A stretch of DNA of 64,000 bases from positions 62,001 to 126,000 of the forward strand of contig NZ_JACDXV010000002.1 in the NCBI RefSeq assembly GCF_015158295.1. Direction: 5' to 3'. Shown here one piece after another: positions 1-10,065 of this stretch. This DNA is from Devosia faecipullorum. Its GTDB lineage: Bacteria > Pseudomonadota > Alphaproteobacteria > Rhizobiales > Devosiaceae. Position numbers and translations under genes: made by a program. Numbering within the stretch: position 1 is the first letter of the stretch; every line of letters begins with the position of its first letter. A model generated the notes under the pieces. It did not search any database, was not told where the DNA came from, and was given only the letters and a program-made list of their open reading frames with translations.

Positions 1-281
1 GGCCGGCCGCGCGGCGACATGAGGAGGCGCGGGCGCGGATCGCCTGCCGGTGCGACGGCGTCGATGGCCTTGGCCAGGATGTCGGGCTTCAGTACCATGC
101 CCGCGCCGCCGCCCGAGGGCGTGTCATCGACGGTGCGGTGCCGGTCGGTGGCGAAATCGCGCAATTGGGTGGCATTGAGGCGCCAGAGCCCGTCCTGGAG
201 CCCGCGCCCCAGCACGGAGGCGCCCAGCGGTCCGGGAAAGAGATCGGGGAACAGGGTGATGATATGGGCGGAAAAACTCAA
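1..281 (-). CDS. trmD: tRNA (guanine37-N1)-methyltransferase TrmD, N-terminal part (cut by window edge)
   Basis: TrmD methylates N1 of G37 in tRNAs to prevent frameshifting. About 93 N-terminal residues are present. They read as a typical TrmD start: [19 protein letters not shown], then a region containing [20 protein letters not shown], the conserved SAM-knot segment. The frame starts with TTG at 281-279, which overlaps the rimM stop codon (TTGA), so the two genes are translationally coupled. No ATG or GTG lies near the conserved N-terminus, which makes the TTG start likely. The rest of the gene continues beyond position 1; truncation is only the window boundary. Confidence 0.93.
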   Translation of the reverse strand, partial: MSFSAHIITLFPDLFPGPLGASVLGRGLQDGLWRLNATQLRDFATDRHRTVDDTPSGGGAGMVLKPDILAKAIDAVAPAGDPRPRLLMSPRGR

Positions 282-829
282 GCCGGTTCTTCCTCGCCCG
301 GATCGGCATCGAGCGGCGGCGCGATGGTCAGATAGCCTTCAGCGATGCGGATATCGGGCACGACGGCCCGGGTGAAGGGATAAAGGAAAGTGTCGCCCGA
401 GCGCGGATCGCGGATCTCGATGAGATCGCCGGCGCCGTAATTGTGCAGCGCGATCACCGCGCCGATGCTGGCGCCGGTTTCGGCGATCCGCGCATCGAGG
501 CCGATGAGATCGGCGTGATAAAAATCGTCCTCGTCCCCGATTTCGGGCAGGCGGTCTCGCGGGATGAACAGGGAAACGCCGTTGAGCGCCTCGGCCTGGT
601 TGCGGTCGCGCACGCCCTTGAGGCGGGCGATGAGCACCGTCTTGTTGAGCCGGGCGGCCTCGATGGTGACGGTGAGCCCCGGCCGGTCGGTGTTCAACGG
701 CCCATAGGCGGCGATGGTCTCGGGATCCTCGGTATGGGAGGCGATGCGCACTTCGCCCTTGATGCCATGGGCGGCGCCGATCGTGCCGAGAAGGATGAGG
801 TTGGTTTGTGCTGGCATGTTTGCGCTCAT
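278..829 (-). CDS. rimM: Ribosome maturation factor RimM
   Basis: RimM assists maturation of the 3' domain of the 30S subunit by binding ribosomal protein S19. The 183-residue length fits the family. The N-terminal RimM barrel starts with [15 protein letters not shown] at about residues 15-29, and the C-terminal PRC-barrel half holds [10 protein letters not shown] and [16 protein letters not shown]. The start may be the first Met or Met5; the ribosome-binding site is weak. It overlaps trmD by 4 bp. The usual upstream partner rpsP is not next to it: the next gene on this strand is an unrelated DUF4893 protein. Confidence 0.95.
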   Translation of the reverse strand: MSANMPAQTNLILLGTIGAAHGIKGEVRIASHTEDPETIAAYGPLNTDRPGLTVTIEAARLNKTVLIARLKGVRDRNQAEALNGVSLFIPRDRLPEIGDEDDFYHADLIGLDARIAETGASIGAVIALHNYGAGDLIEIRDPRSGDTFLYPFTRAVVPDIRIAEGYLTIAPPLDADPGEEEPA

Positions 830-888
830 TTATGCTCGCCCGCTCTTATCAGGGCCGGGCCGGGCGTCAAAGCCTCCCGTCAAATGCC

Positions 889-1479
889 TCACCTGGCGAC
901 CAGTTCGATGACGTCATGCACCGATTCGCGGCGCGGCGCCGGCATTTCGAGCCGGTAATGGCCCGGAGCGCCGGCAATGGCGCTGAGACAACCCACCTGA
1001 TCGCGGTCGGCATCGGCACCATAGGGCAGAGGCTGCTCGTCGCCATAATGGAGCGCGCCGGCATAGAACAGGCTGTCGCCCGAGGGTGTAAGGCTGCCGG
1101 TAAAGCGCTGCGAGCCGGTCCGCTTCTCGATAAAGGTGCCGCCGCCGCTGATCGTACAGTCGAAATAGCCATAGACGACCAGCGGCAACAACCCGCCCAG
1201 CTTGACGGTGCGGCAGCGATAGGCGCCGTCGGGGATGGCATCCAGCGGCGAATCGCCGGCGAAGATGCCGGCAAGCACGGCGCGCTCCTCGGCATTTTCG
1301 CCCTGCATGGCTTCGGCCAGGCCGCGGTCGCGCGAGGTGTCGAACTTGGTCATGCGCTTGGCGTCGAAGTCGGTGACCACGACGCCTGGCGGGATGTCGC
1401 AGGCCAGCGGCGCAGCCAGAGGCAGGAGGGCGAGCCCGGCGCAGAACAAGGCCGGCAGGTGGAATCGGGTTTTTCTCAT
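889..1479 (-). CDS. DUF4893 family secreted protein
   Basis: This is a protein of about 196 residues with an N-terminal signal segment (MRKTRFHLPALFCAGLALL, then PLAAPLAC), so it is exported and may be a lipoprotein with Cys at the end of the hydrophobic stretch. The middle carries IPDGAYRCRTVKLG and the end HYRLEMPAPRRESVHDVIEL, which I recognise as the DUF4893 pattern; no function is established for that family. I chose the ATG at 1479 because a GAGGGG site lies about 10 nt upstream and the signal peptide starts there, although the frame is open further upstream. It sits just upstream of rimM on the same strand. Confidence 0.75.
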   Translation of the reverse strand: MRKTRFHLPALFCAGLALLPLAAPLACDIPPGVVVTDFDAKRMTKFDTSRDRGLAEAMQGENAEERAVLAGIFAGDSPLDAIPDGAYRCRTVKLGGLLPLVVYGYFDCTISGGGTFIEKRTGSQRFTGSLTPSGDSLFYAGALHYGDEQPLPYGADADRDQVGCLSAIAGAPGHYRLEMPAPRRESVHDVIELVAR

Positions 1480-1560
1480 TTGAATGGCCCCCTCGCTCCA
1501 GATCATGGAACCTTGCACGCCGGCAAGGCTTTCTCAAGCGAGCTATCGACGGAGCCAGAA

Positions 1561-1860
1561 ATGTCCCAAATCCTCACCGACCGCGACGCCATCCGCCAAT
1601 GGGTCATCGCCCGTGGCGGCCATCCCGTGCTGATGGATGTTCCTGACGGCAGCAAGACCCGCACAGTGCTGCAATTGGCTTTCGGCCAGGACATCATCAA
1701 TTCCGACGCCAATGACGGTCCCGACCGGGTTGGCGGCTTCCAGCTGGTCAGTTGGGAAGAATGGTTTTCGGCGCTGGAATACGGCGATCTGGCGCTGATG
1801 GTGTCCGACGATCCGTCCGGCGGCAATGAGGCCGAATATAGCTTCGTTGAGCGGGACTAA
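1561..1860 (+). CDS. Small acidic hypothetical protein
   Basis: This 99-residue soluble protein has no signal peptide or membrane segment. It starts with MSQILTDRDAIRQWVIARGG and is rich in Asp and Glu, ending in NEAEYSFVERD. A GGAG site lies 5 nt before the ATG. It is transcribed away from the DUF4893 gene. I do not recognise a named domain. The start is supported by the ribosome-binding site, since the same frame stays open far upstream into the antisense of other genes. Confidence 0.6.
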   Translation: MSQILTDRDAIRQWVIARGGHPVLMDVPDGSKTRTVLQLAFGQDIINSDANDGPDRVGGFQLVSWEEWFSALEYGDLALMVSDDPSGGNEAEYSFVERD

Positions 1861-1895
1861 AGCGTTTCCAGCAAAAGTAGAAACTTTTTTGCGGT
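1861..1895. repeat. Partial copy of an interspersed Hyphomicrobiales sequence (GCGTTTCCAGCAAAAGT type)
   Basis: Immediately after the stop codon of the small acidic protein the sequence reads AGCGTTTCCAGCAAAAGTAG followed by AAACTTTTTTGCGGTCCGG. From memory, near-identical strings recur between genes in many rhizobial genomes. Only this one copy was noticed in the window, so calling it a repeat rests on prior knowledge. Confidence 0.35.
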
Positions 1896-1914
1896 CCGGC
1901 AGAATTAAGCCGGC

Positions 1915-2352
1915 TTAGGATTTTTCTTCCGCATCGGCCTCGGCTTCTAGCGCTTCCATGTCGTCGTCGGAAAAGCCGAAATGATGGCCCAGTTCATGGA
2001 TCAGCACATGGGTGACGACCTCGCCCAAAGTATTGTCGTCATGTTCGGCCCAGTAGTCGAGAATGGCGCGGCGATAGAGGAAGACGGTATTGGGGAACTG
2101 GCCGGTCTGCGGGCTGGCGCCGTCCTCGGTCAGGCCGATGCCGGTGAACAATCCCATCAGCTCGAACGGGCTCTCCATGCCAAAACCTTCGAGAATCTCG
2201 TCCTCGGCATAGTCGGCCACCGAACAGGTGACATCGGCGGCCAGAGACGCGAAAGGCTCCGGCAGGGCAGCCAGCGCTGCGCTGGCCAGAGCCTCGAAAT
2301 CATCAAGGGTCGGGGCGTATCGGTTTTGCCAATCGGTATGCAATGTGCTCAT
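1915..2352 (-). CDS. Zincin-like metallopeptidase family protein
   Basis: This is a cytosolic protein of about 145 residues with the zinc-protease motif HELGHHFG (an HExxH core) near the C-terminus, preceded by VVTHVLI and followed by the acidic tail SDDDMEALEAEADAEEKS. The layout, an acidic N-half followed by FPNTVFLYRRAILDY and then the HExxH motif, matches the small metallopeptidase family (Pfam Zincin_1, formerly DUF1025). The physiological substrate is unknown. ATG at 2352 is preferred over the in-frame TTG two codons upstream. A palindrome lies between this gene and leuC. Confidence 0.85.
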   Translation of the reverse strand: MSTLHTDWQNRYAPTLDDFEALASAALAALPEPFASLAADVTCSVADYAEDEILEGFGMESPFELMGLFTGIGLTEDGASPQTGQFPNTVFLYRRAILDYWAEHDDNTLGEVVTHVLIHELGHHFGFSDDDMEALEAEADAEEKS

Positions 2353-2373
2353 CCCCAATGTCTCGGTGCCATC

Positions 2374-2402
2374 CTCATCACCGGGACCAGCCCGGTGATG
2401 AG
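2374..2402. repeat. Perfect inverted repeat, 12-bp arms
   Basis: CTCATCACCGGG and CCCGGTGATGAG flank the loop ACCAG. The element lies between leuC and the metallopeptidase gene, both leftward. No T-run follows on either strand, so it is not an ordinary intrinsic terminator. It resembles other short GC-rich palindromes at 11.4, 23.8 and 31.7 kb. Confidence 0.7.
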
Positions 2403-2423
2403 AACAATGCTGGGGTCAGCGGC

Positions 2424-3836
2424 TTAATTCCACTCGCGGATATCGACGAAATGGCCGGCAATGGCGGCGGCGGCGGCCATGGCGGGCGACACCAGATGGG
2501 TGCGGCCCTTGAAGCCCTGGCGGCCCTCGAAATTGCGGTTCGAGGTCGAGGCGCAGCGCTCGCCGGGGGCGAGCTTGTCGGGGTTCATGGCCAGGCACAT
2601 GGAGCAGCCCGGCTCGCGCCATTCGAAGCCGGCATCCTTGAAGATGATGTCGAGACCTTCTTCTTCGGCCTGGGCTTTGACCAGCCCCGAGCCCGGCACG
2701 ATCATGGCCGAGACATGGCTGGCGACCTTGCGGCCCTTGATCACGGCGGCGGCGGCCCGCAGGTCTTCGATGCGGCCATTGGTGCAGGAGCCGACAAAGA
2801 CGCGGTCGAGCTTGATGTCGGTGATCGGGGTGCCGGGCTTGAGGCCCATATAATCGAGCGCCCGCCACTTGGAGGCGCGCTTGGTCTCGTCGGCGATATC
2901 ATCGGGATTGGGCACCACGCCCTGCACCGAGATGACGTCTTCGGGCGAGGATCCCCAGGAAACGATGGGCGGGAGCTTGGCGGCGTCGAGAACCACGACC
3001 TTGTCGTAATGGGCGCCCTCGTCCGTATAAAGGGTCTTCCAGTAATCGACGGCCATGTCGAAGGCTTCACCCTTGGGCGCACGGGGGCGGTCCTTGACAT
3101 AGGCGAAGGTGGTTTCGTCGGGCGCGATCAGGCCGGCGCGGGCGCCACCCTCGATGGTCATGTTGCAGACCGTCATCCGGCCTTCCATGGACAGGGAGCG
3201 GATGGCTTCGCCAGCAAACTCAATGACATGGCCATTGCCGCCGGCAGTGCCGATCTCGCCGATAATGGCGAGGATGATGTCCTTGGCGGTGACGCCGGGG
3301 GGCAATTGCCCATCGACGCGCACCAGCATGTTCTTGGCCTTTTGCTGGATCAGCGTCTGGGTGGCCAGAACGTGTTCGACTTCCGAGGTGCCGATGCCAT
3401 GGGCCAGGGCGCCGAAGGCACCATGGGTCGAGGTATGGCTGTCGCCGCACACAATGGTCATGCCGGGCAGGGTGAAGCCCTGTTCGGGGCCCACGATATG
3501 CACGACGCCCTGGCGCTTGTCGAAGGGGTCGTAATATTCGATGCCGAAATGCTTGGTGTTCTCGGCCAGGGCCGCGATCTGGATGGCGCTTTCGGGATCG
3601 GGATTGGGCAGCGAGCGGTCGGTGGTGGGCACGTTGTGATCGACCACGGCCAGGGTGCGCTCGGGATGGCGCACCTTGCGATTGTTCATCCTGAGGCCCT
3701 CGAAGGCCTGGGGGCTGGTCACTTCGTGCACCAGATGCCGGTCGATATAGAGCAGGCTCGTGCCGTCCTCGTTGTTCTGGACCAGATGATCGTCCCAGAT
3801 CTTGTCGTAGAGCGTGCGGGCCTTGGTCATTTCCAT
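2424..3836 (-). CDS. leuC: 3-isopropylmalate dehydratase large subunit LeuC
   Basis: LeuC is the iron-sulfur subunit of isopropylmalate isomerase in leucine biosynthesis; it pairs with LeuD, which is not in this window. The 470-residue protein has the three cluster ligands of the aconitase fold: Cys351 in GSCTNGR, and Cys411 and Cys414 in [12 protein letters not shown]. It also has [21 protein letters not shown] at about residues 131-151. The start ATGGAAATG is preceded by a TTTGGAAGC site. No leuB or leuD gene is adjacent, so the leucine genes are dispersed. Confidence 0.97.
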   Translation of the reverse strand: MEMTKARTLYDKIWDDHLVQNNEDGTSLLYIDRHLVHEVTSPQAFEGLRMNNRKVRHPERTLAVVDHNVPTTDRSLPNPDPESAIQIAALAENTKHFGIEYYDPFDKRQGVVHIVGPEQGFTLPGMTIVCGDSHTSTHGAFGALAHGIGTSEVEHVLATQTLIQQKAKNMLVRVDGQLPPGVTAKDIILAIIGEIGTAGGNGHVIEFAGEAIRSLSMEGRMTVCNMTIEGGARAGLIAPDETTFAYVKDRPRAPKGEAFDMAVDYWKTLYTDEGAHYDKVVVLDAAKLPPIVSWGSSPEDVISVQGVVPNPDDIADETKRASKWRALDYMGLKPGTPITDIKLDRVFVGSCTNGRIEDLRAAAAVIKGRKVASHVSAMIVPGSGLVKAQAEEEGLDIIFKDAGFEWREPGCSMCLAMNPDKLAPGERCASTSNRNFEGRQGFKGRTHLVSPAMAAAAAIAGHFVDIREWN

Positions 3837-3918
3837 GCTTCCAAAGGGAAAAAAGTTTGGACTGGTTCTAATGCCAAGCCGGGCCGGGGGTCAAGCATAA
3901 CCGTACTCATGGGTACGG

Positions 3919-5262
3919 CTATGCCGCCGGCTTGGGAATGACGAAGATGCCCAGAATGGTGGTGTCGAGGCCGATGCGATAGCGGCAATAGAGCGCGATG
4001 GCGATCTGGGCGATGATGCGCGCGCCCATATTGGTCAAGGCCGCCCCGACAATGCCGAAGAGGGGAATGATCACAATCTGCACCGCCAGGCCGACCAGGG
4101 TGATGCTGCCGAAGAGCACGACATAGGCGCGCTCGTGCCCGGTCATCATCATGACGATCTTGGATGGTCCGGTAATGGCGTCGAAGAGCAGGCCAAAGGA
4201 CAGCAGGATGAGGATCAGCCAGCCCTCGGCATAGGAGGGGCCGAACAATCCCAGGATTTCCGTGCCGAAAGCGGCAAAGCCGGCAAAAATCACGAGCGAG
4301 AAGACGAAACCCGCCCAGGCGCAGAGCGCGGTGATGGCCTGGGCCTTGCGCAGGTTCCTCGCGTGATAATGCTCGGCCACCATCGGGGCGATGACCAGTT
4401 CGATAGCGAAGGTGAAGAGCGTCATCAGCCCGGCGGTACGGAAGGCGTTGAAATAGAGCCCGGCATTTTCGAGGTCGAGCAATAGCCCAACCAGAATGAC
4501 GTCGGCATTGAGGGCGATGGTTTCGATGAGCGCGCCGAGCAATAGCCAGATGCTGAGGCGGCCCCAATGGCGCCAATGGGCCCTGACCGGCGCCAGAAGA
4601 GGCCTGATAATATAGTCGCGCCGCGTGGCAGCCAACATTTGCAGCGCCAGCACGGCTAGCAACAGGGCTGCCGACAGCGCCAGTGCGTCGGGCCCGCTCA
4701 GGATCTGGCCGAAATGGAAGAGCACCAGTACGGCGGCGGGCAGGGCCAGCCGCCAGAAGATGTCGCGCGGCAGCAGCGCCGTCCATAGCGAGCCCTGGGC
4801 GCGCAGGGCCGAGGAATTATATTCGGCCAGCGCCAGCGGCAGGATGATGAGGGCCGCGCCGAACAGATGGTTGGCGGTGTCGTCCGGCGCCAGGAAAGGC
4901 AGATAGAGGATGGCGGCGAGGCAGAGGAGAGCCGAGGCGACGAGGCTGGCGCCTATGGTAATGGTAGAGCCGGCGGCTACGGTGGCGCGGGCCGCAGCCA
5001 CATCGCCCCGCCCGCGCTGCTCGGCCCAGAGCCTGATGACGGCCAGCGGCTGTCCTGCCCCCGCCAGAATGGCCAGAACGGTCGCCAGGGCCAGGCCGAA
5101 GGCAAAATGGCCGTATTCATCGGGGCTCTGGGTGCGGGAGAGCACCACATAGGTGATATAGGTCAGCCCAGCGGTCGCCACCTTGATGCCGAGCGAACCG
5201 ACAGAGCGCCAAAGTCCGGCATGGAGCAGGCTTTTGAGGTCGCTGGGAATGGCAAGCGGCAT
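3919..5262 (-). CDS. Lipopolysaccharide/oligosaccharide flippase-family membrane protein
   Basis: This 447-residue protein consists almost entirely of hydrophobic segments (about 12-14 by eye). It opens with [20 protein letters not shown] and [20 protein letters not shown], which is the Wzx-like polysaccharide flippase pattern, and a later segment reads [20 protein letters not shown]. Proteins of this class move lipid-linked sugars across the inner membrane. No glycosyltransferase genes are adjacent, so the substrate cannot be inferred. No clear ribosome-binding site precedes the ATG. Its end overlaps a 10-bp hairpin (about 3897-3922) that lacks a T-run. Confidence 0.8.
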   Translation of the reverse strand: MPLAIPSDLKSLLHAGLWRSVGSLGIKVATAGLTYITYVVLSRTQSPDEYGHFAFGLALATVLAILAGAGQPLAVIRLWAEQRGRGDVAAARATVAAGSTITIGASLVASALLCLAAILYLPFLAPDDTANHLFGAALIILPLALAEYNSSALRAQGSLWTALLPRDIFWRLALPAAVLVLFHFGQILSGPDALALSAALLLAVLALQMLAATRRDYIIRPLLAPVRAHWRHWGRLSIWLLLGALIETIALNADVILVGLLLDLENAGLYFNAFRTAGLMTLFTFAIELVIAPMVAEHYHARNLRKAQAITALCAWAGFVFSLVIFAGFAAFGTEILGLFGPSYAEGWLILILLSFGLLFDAITGPSKIVMMMTGHERAYVVLFGSITLVGLAVQIVIIPLFGIVGAALTNMGARIIAQIAIALYCRYRIGLDTTILGIFVIPKPAA

Positions 5263-5348
5263 GGCACGGTCTCGTCTGCCGCGCGCGGAAACGCGGCGGA
5301 TGACATCGATAATGGCAGATGGCTCTCAAGAAGCTCTTACCGCTCCGG

Positions 5349-5384
5349 GGGCGCGCAGATTACATTTTTGTCATCGGCGCGCCC
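5349..5384 (-). terminator. Hairpin just after purH (possible terminator)
   Basis: GGGCGCGC (5349-5356) pairs with GCGCGCCC (5377-5384), 3 bp after the purH stop on the minus strand. The loop is about 20 nt. There is no T-run after the stem in the leftward direction, so termination activity is uncertain. Confidence 0.35.
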
Positions 5385-5387
5385 TGA

Positions 5388-6971
5388 TCAGTGCCGGAAA
5401 TGGCGCATGCCGGTCATGACCATGGCGATATCGGCGGCGTCAGCGGCGGCGATGACCTCGTCGTCGCGCATGGAGCCGCCGGGCTGGATCACCGCCCTGG
5501 CGCCGGCTTCGACCAGCGCTTCGAGGCCATCGGCAAAGGGGAAGAAAGCGTCCGAGGCGACGACCGAGCCCTGGGTCAGGGCACCCTCGATGCCGGCGGC
5601 CTGGGCGGCGTCGATGGATTTGCGATGGGCGACGCGGGCGGAATCGACCCGGCTCATCTGTCCGGCGCCGATACCGACCGTGGCCCCGTCCTTGACATAG
5701 ATGATGGCATTGGACTTGACGTGCTTGGCGACCTTGGCGGCGAGCTTGAGATCGGTCAATTCCTGGGCGCTGGGCTGGCGCTTGGTGACGACCTTGAGTT
5801 CGCAATCATCGACATTGCGATTGTCGCGGCCCTGCACCAGGAGCCCCCCGGCGACCGACTTCACCGTCAGCCCCTCGGCCTTGGGATCGGCGACGCCGCC
5901 GGCCAGCAAGAGGCGCAGATTTTTCTTGGCGGCGATGATGGCCTGGGCTTCCATTGTGGCGGAGGGGGCGACGATGACTTCGGTGAAGACCTTGACGATT
6001 TCGCTGGCGGTCTCGGCGTCGATCTCGCGATTGGTGGCGACAATGCCGCCAAAGGCGGAAACCGGATCGGTGCGCAGCGCCTTGAGATAGGCGGTCCTGA
6101 GATCGGCGGCGACGGCGACGCCGCAGGGATTGGCATGCTTGATGATGGCGACGGCGGCATGTTCGGCGGGATCGAATTCGCTGACCAGCTCAAAGGCGGC
6201 GTCGGTATCGTTGATATTGTTGTAAGAGAGCGTCTTGCCCTGCACCTGGCTGGCGGTGGCGACGCCGGGACGATTATCGCCATTCTTGTAGAAGGCAGCC
6301 CATTGATGGGGGTTTTCGCCATAGCGCATGACTTCGCTCAACGTGCCGGCAAAGCTGCGATAGGTGACGTCCTTGAACGCGATCTCGCGGGCGAACCAGC
6401 TGGCGATGGCGCTGTCATAGGCGGCGGTGCGGGCATAGGCCTTGGCCGCAAGCTTCTGGCGCAATTCGAAGGGAATGCCGCCCGATTGGATGGCCGCAAG
6501 GATCGCCGGATAATCGGCGGGATCGACCACCACCGTCACAAAAGCGTGGTTCTTGGCGGCCGAGCGCACCATGGCGGGACCGCCAATATCGATATTCTCG
6601 ATGATCTGGTCATAGGAAGCGCCGGAGGCGACGGTGTTTTCGAAGGGATAGAGATTGACGGCGACCAGATCGATGGGGCCGATCTGATGCGCATCCATGG
6701 CCGCAAGATGTTCGGCATTGTCGCGGACGGCGAGCAGACCCCCATGCACTTTGGGATGAAGCGTCTTGACGCGGCCATCCATCATTTCGGGAAAGCCGGT
6801 AAGCTCGGAAATTTCCCGCACGGCGAGGCCGCTCTCGCGGATCAGCTTGTGGGTGCCGCCGGTCGAAACCAGGTCCACTCCGGCTGCGGCCAGCCCCGTG
6901 GCGAAATCCACCATGCCCGATTTGTCGAAAACCGAAAGCAGTGCCCGCCCGACCTGTACTGTCTTGCCCAT
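5388..6971 (-). CDS. purH: Bifunctional AICAR transformylase/IMP cyclohydrolase PurH
   Basis: PurH catalyses the last two steps of purine synthesis: formylation of AICAR and ring closure to IMP. At 527 residues it is full length. The N-terminal MGS-like cyclohydrolase domain shows [13 protein letters not shown] (about 36-48) and [13 protein letters not shown] (66-78). The transformylase domain has the Lys-His pair in IIKHANPCG (about 276-284). It is downstream of the heparinase-like gene on the same strand with 74 bp between them, an arrangement I recall as common in Hyphomicrobiales. Confidence 0.97.
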   Translation of the reverse strand: MGKTVQVGRALLSVFDKSGMVDFATGLAAAGVDLVSTGGTHKLIRESGLAVREISELTGFPEMMDGRVKTLHPKVHGGLLAVRDNAEHLAAMDAHQIGPIDLVAVNLYPFENTVASGASYDQIIENIDIGGPAMVRSAAKNHAFVTVVVDPADYPAILAAIQSGGIPFELRQKLAAKAYARTAAYDSAIASWFAREIAFKDVTYRSFAGTLSEVMRYGENPHQWAAFYKNGDNRPGVATASQVQGKTLSYNNINDTDAAFELVSEFDPAEHAAVAIIKHANPCGVAVAADLRTAYLKALRTDPVSAFGGIVATNREIDAETASEIVKVFTEVIVAPSATMEAQAIIAAKKNLRLLLAGGVADPKAEGLTVKSVAGGLLVQGRDNRNVDDCELKVVTKRQPSAQELTDLKLAAKVAKHVKSNAIIYVKDGATVGIGAGQMSRVDSARVAHRKSIDAAQAAGIEGALTQGSVVASDAFFPFADGLEALVEAGARAVIQPGGSMRDDEVIAAADAADIAMVMTGMRHFRH

Positions 6972-7045
6972 GGGTTATGTCTCGCCGTCAATTGAGGAGG
7001 ATTTTCATCGGGCTCGCTAGCACGAAGAGGCCCGAAGGCCAATCG

Positions 7046-8650
7046 CTATTGCTGTTCCAGCGTGAAAATCCAGGCCACTTCGGCGCCGGGCGCCACATCG
7101 GTTTCCAGCACCAATTGGCGCGTGCGATGAAAGCCCAGATAGGAGGATTGGCGCACGCTGTCTTCCTCGTGGCACTCGGCGCCTTCCCAGAGGAAACTCC
7201 AGATCGTGCCATTGGGCAGGACGAGTCTGGCCATGCCCTCGCCGTCGGCGCGGCGCACCATGATGCCGGGGGCGAGATGGAATCGAATGGCCAGCCGGCC
7301 CTTGGCTTCGGCAGCCCCGGCGAGGATGCGATCCTGTCCCACCAGCGTGGTGCCGTCGGAAAGCAGGGTCAGCCGCCGCTCGATCTCGGCCCCGAAACGG
7401 CCGGCATAGCCCGAGGAGGTCATGGCCAGCATATGTTCGGCGGTGTCGAGCAGCATGGGCTGGCCCGCTCCGCCGGCGGCGGCGTCCTCGGCATCGATAG
7501 TGGGGGTGGAATGGGCGATGCTCTGGCGGAACAGGTCGCGGCTGTCCGGCATGTCGGAGGGCGCGGGCCCGCAGGAGCCGACGATCAATTCGCTGCCATG
7601 GGAAAATTCGAAGGCCAGGGCGCCGGCATGGCTGTCGCCGGTAAAGCCGCGCGCCGGAACCAGCCCGGAATCGGCAATGACGACGCTGTCGCCGGCGCGG
7701 ACGATGCCATAGCCGCCCAGCAGCCGCGAGCGCCGCGAGGGGGTGGGGCCATTGGCCTGCACCGCCACCAGAATATCGTGCGGCACCTGTCCGCAGCCGT
7801 TGAAATAGACCGGCTCGCCACTGGACAGGGTCAGCGCGTCGAGCGCCTCGTGCATGCGGTCGATGCGGTTGGATAATTCGACCGTCGCGGGACTGCCATG
7901 GCGGGCCAGGGCGCGCCTCAGGCTGGTCAATTCCGCCAGCAGCGCCAGCTGCAGCTTCGGGTTGCGCGTCAGGTGCAGGCCGTCCGGGTCGAGCTGGCGC
8001 GCCAGCACGGCATCGAGCCGTGCCACCGCCGCGTCGATGTCGGGAATATCGGCGATATTGCACAATTCCGCCCCAAGCAGGCCGATGGCGGCGAACAAGG
8101 CCTCCACCGGCTCGACGGCCAGCGAGCCGCGCACGCGCAGGCTCTGCACCTGGGTGCCGAGGCTGCGCTGGATGGTGCGGGCCTGGTCGGGCGTCGCGCC
8201 CTCGAGCAGCAGGTTGAGATGGCGCAGCCAGTTGAGCACGCGCTGCGCGGTGAGGCTCAGCGTCCAGCTGTCATGTTCGAACTGACCTTCGCGGCCGATC
8301 CAGTCCAGCACCAGGGTGCGGGCGAACAGCCGTTCGCCGGGATCGCGCACGTCGCGGAAATGGCGGAGCCAGGAAAAGGAATGAAGATTGTTCCACCAGT
8401 CGGGATGCTCGACATCGAGGGCAAAGGGTGAGGCGCCGCCGGTTTCGAACAGTTTTGAGGCCAGCAGATAGCGCCCCGACATCATGTCGCGCACCGCGTC
8501 CCGGTCGGCGGGGCGGAAATCGGGCAGGTCGCCGGCAAAGGCGATGTCGCCCTGGCCGCGCCAGGTCCAGCGCAGCAGCGGCATGGTCACCAGCGAATCG
8601 GCGAGGCCGAACGCCCATTGCCGGCCCAGGCCGGTGAGGCGCCCGCTCAC
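7046..8650 (-). CDS. Heparinase II/III family protein
   Basis: This 534-residue protein has an alpha-helical N-half, with WWNNLHSFSWLRHFRDVRDP and LTAQRVLNWLRHLNLLLEGA suggesting the alpha/alpha toroid. Its C-half is beta-rich, with TSSGYAGRFGAEIERRLTLL, the usual layout of heparinase II/III polysaccharide lyases. The real polysaccharide substrate is unknown. The start is GTG at 8650 with GGAG upstream. No signal peptide is visible, so it may act in the cytoplasm or be exported by another route. It lies between rsmB and purH. Confidence 0.85.
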   Translation of the reverse strand: MSGRLTGLGRQWAFGLADSLVTMPLLRWTWRGQGDIAFAGDLPDFRPADRDAVRDMMSGRYLLASKLFETGGASPFALDVEHPDWWNNLHSFSWLRHFRDVRDPGERLFARTLVLDWIGREGQFEHDSWTLSLTAQRVLNWLRHLNLLLEGATPDQARTIQRSLGTQVQSLRVRGSLAVEPVEALFAAIGLLGAELCNIADIPDIDAAVARLDAVLARQLDPDGLHLTRNPKLQLALLAELTSLRRALARHGSPATVELSNRIDRMHEALDALTLSSGEPVYFNGCGQVPHDILVAVQANGPTPSRRSRLLGGYGIVRAGDSVVIADSGLVPARGFTGDSHAGALAFEFSHGSELIVGSCGPAPSDMPDSRDLFRQSIAHSTPTIDAEDAAAGGAGQPMLLDTAEHMLAMTSSGYAGRFGAEIERRLTLLSDGTTLVGQDRILAGAAEAKGRLAIRFHLAPGIMVRRADGEGMARLVLPNGTIWSFLWEGAECHEEDSVRQSSYLGFHRTRQLVLETDVAPGAEVAWIFTLEQQ

Positions 8651-8755
8651 GCTTCTCGCTCCTGCGGGTCCGGCACGGAGTCATTGCTGCACATGACGGC
8701 CAATCTCATCCGTTCAGTCCCCGCCGCCATGTCGAGGGCGGCCTTTACCAAGCCT

Positions 8756-10057
8756 TTACCGTGTTCGGCGAAAGCGCGCCACGAAGAACCCGTCCATGCC
8801 CGTATTTCCACTGCCCGGCGTCATGGCGGGATGGGTGCGGATCAGCCCGCCTGGGGTCACCGCTTGGGGAAGGTCTGCAAGCTCTTCCGGGCTTATGGGA
8901 AAAAGTTCGAGCTCGGGCAAGGCTTTGAGAGCCCAATCCACCTGCAATTCGCCTTCTTCCTGTTCCAGCGAGCAGGTGCAATAGATGAGAGTGCCGCCGG
9001 GCTTGAGGCAGCTTGCGGCATTGGCCAAAAGGCTCTGTTGCAGCCGCACCCGTCCGGCAATGTCGCCGGCGGAGCGGTGCCAGAGCACTTCGGGATGACG
9101 GCGGAACGTGCCGGTCGCCGAGCAGGGGGCATCGAGCAGCACGCCATCGAAGGCGGCAGGGGGGGCATAGCTCGAGGCGTCGGCCTCGACGATGTTGGGC
9201 GCATAGCCCAGCCGGTCCATATTGGCGCGCAGCCGCTCGAGGCGCCTCGCATCATTGTCGAGCGCGGTAACCGCATAGCCGGCCTTGCCCAATTGTGCCG
9301 TCTTGCCGCCGGGCGCGGCGCAGAGGTCGAGCACGGCGCTGCCCGGGGGGAGGGCGAGGAGGCGCGCCGGAATGGCGGAGGCGGCATCCTGCACCCACCA
9401 TCGTCCGTCATCATAGCCCGGCAAGGCTTCGACCGCCCGGTCGCGGCTTTCCAGCCGCAGGCTGTCGGCAAGGATCACTTCGCCATCGAGCGCGGCGATG
9501 AGTTCGGGATCGGCGTCGCGCAGTGTCAGGTCGAGCGGCGCGCCGGCAATCAGGGCCTCGGCGAAGCGCCCGACATTGTCGGCGCCGTAAAGCCCGGTCC
9601 AACGCTGGCGCACCGGCTCGGGCAGGAGCAGCGCGTCATCCATCAGCCCATAGCGGGCCGAATTGGCCTGGGCCTTGCGCAGGACCGCATTCATGAGCCC
9701 GGCGAGATGGCGGGCCTTGTTGTCGCGCTTGACCGCCTCGACGGCGAGAAAGAGGGCGCTATGAGCGCCCAGATCGGGCAGGAACACCAATTGGGCCAGC
9801 GACAGGCGCAGCACCGCTTCGAACGTGCCCGAGCGCGGCGGCAGGCCCTTGTCGAGCAATTCGGCCAGCATGACGTCGATCTGGCCGTGGCGGCGCAGGG
9901 CGGTGGTGACGAGGTTCTTGGCCAGGGCCCGGTCGCGGCCATCCGGCAGGTCCTTGGCCGGAAGGGGCGTGAAATGCTCGCCGCCCAAGACGGCTTTCAG
10001 CCAATTGGCGGCGACGAGGCGGAGTTTGAGGCCCGCAGGATCGGGTTTATAGGCCAA
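8756..10057 (-). CDS. rsmB: 16S rRNA (cytosine967-C5)-methyltransferase RsmB
   Basis: This 433-residue RNA m5C methyltransferase has an N-terminal NusB-like helical domain (RLVAANWLKAVLGG; ARHLAGLMNAVLRKAQAN). Its SAM domain contains VLDLCAAPGGKTAQLG, DAPCSATGTFRRHPEV and the catalytic-loop region IYCTCSLEQEEGE. The frame begins with TTG at 10057; the preceding in-frame codons run into a stop, so no ATG or GTG start is available upstream. The gene starts 8 bp after the htpX stop, so it is probably co-transcribed with htpX. Confidence 0.94.
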   Translation of the reverse strand: MAYKPDPAGLKLRLVAANWLKAVLGGEHFTPLPAKDLPDGRDRALAKNLVTTALRRHGQIDVMLAELLDKGLPPRSGTFEAVLRLSLAQLVFLPDLGAHSALFLAVEAVKRDNKARHLAGLMNAVLRKAQANSARYGLMDDALLLPEPVRQRWTGLYGADNVGRFAEALIAGAPLDLTLRDADPELIAALDGEVILADSLRLESRDRAVEALPGYDDGRWWVQDAASAIPARLLALPPGSAVLDLCAAPGGKTAQLGKAGYAVTALDNDARRLERLRANMDRLGYAPNIVEADASSYAPPAAFDGVLLDAPCSATGTFRRHPEVLWHRSAGDIAGRVRLQQSLLANAASCLKPGGTLIYCTCSLEQEEGELQVDWALKALPELELFPISPEELADLPQAVTPGGLIRTHPAMTPGSGNTGMDGFFVARFRRTR

Positions 10058-10065
10058 TTGTCATT

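Noticed and set aside
1..281. trmD as a truncated pseudogene
   Set aside because: The frame is intact up to position 1; the missing part lies outside the window.
2343..3941. Long plus-strand frame opposite leuC
   Set aside because: It mirrors the leuC codons and has no ribosome-binding site or domain. The same holds for the long frames opposite purH, typA, hppA and ccmC.
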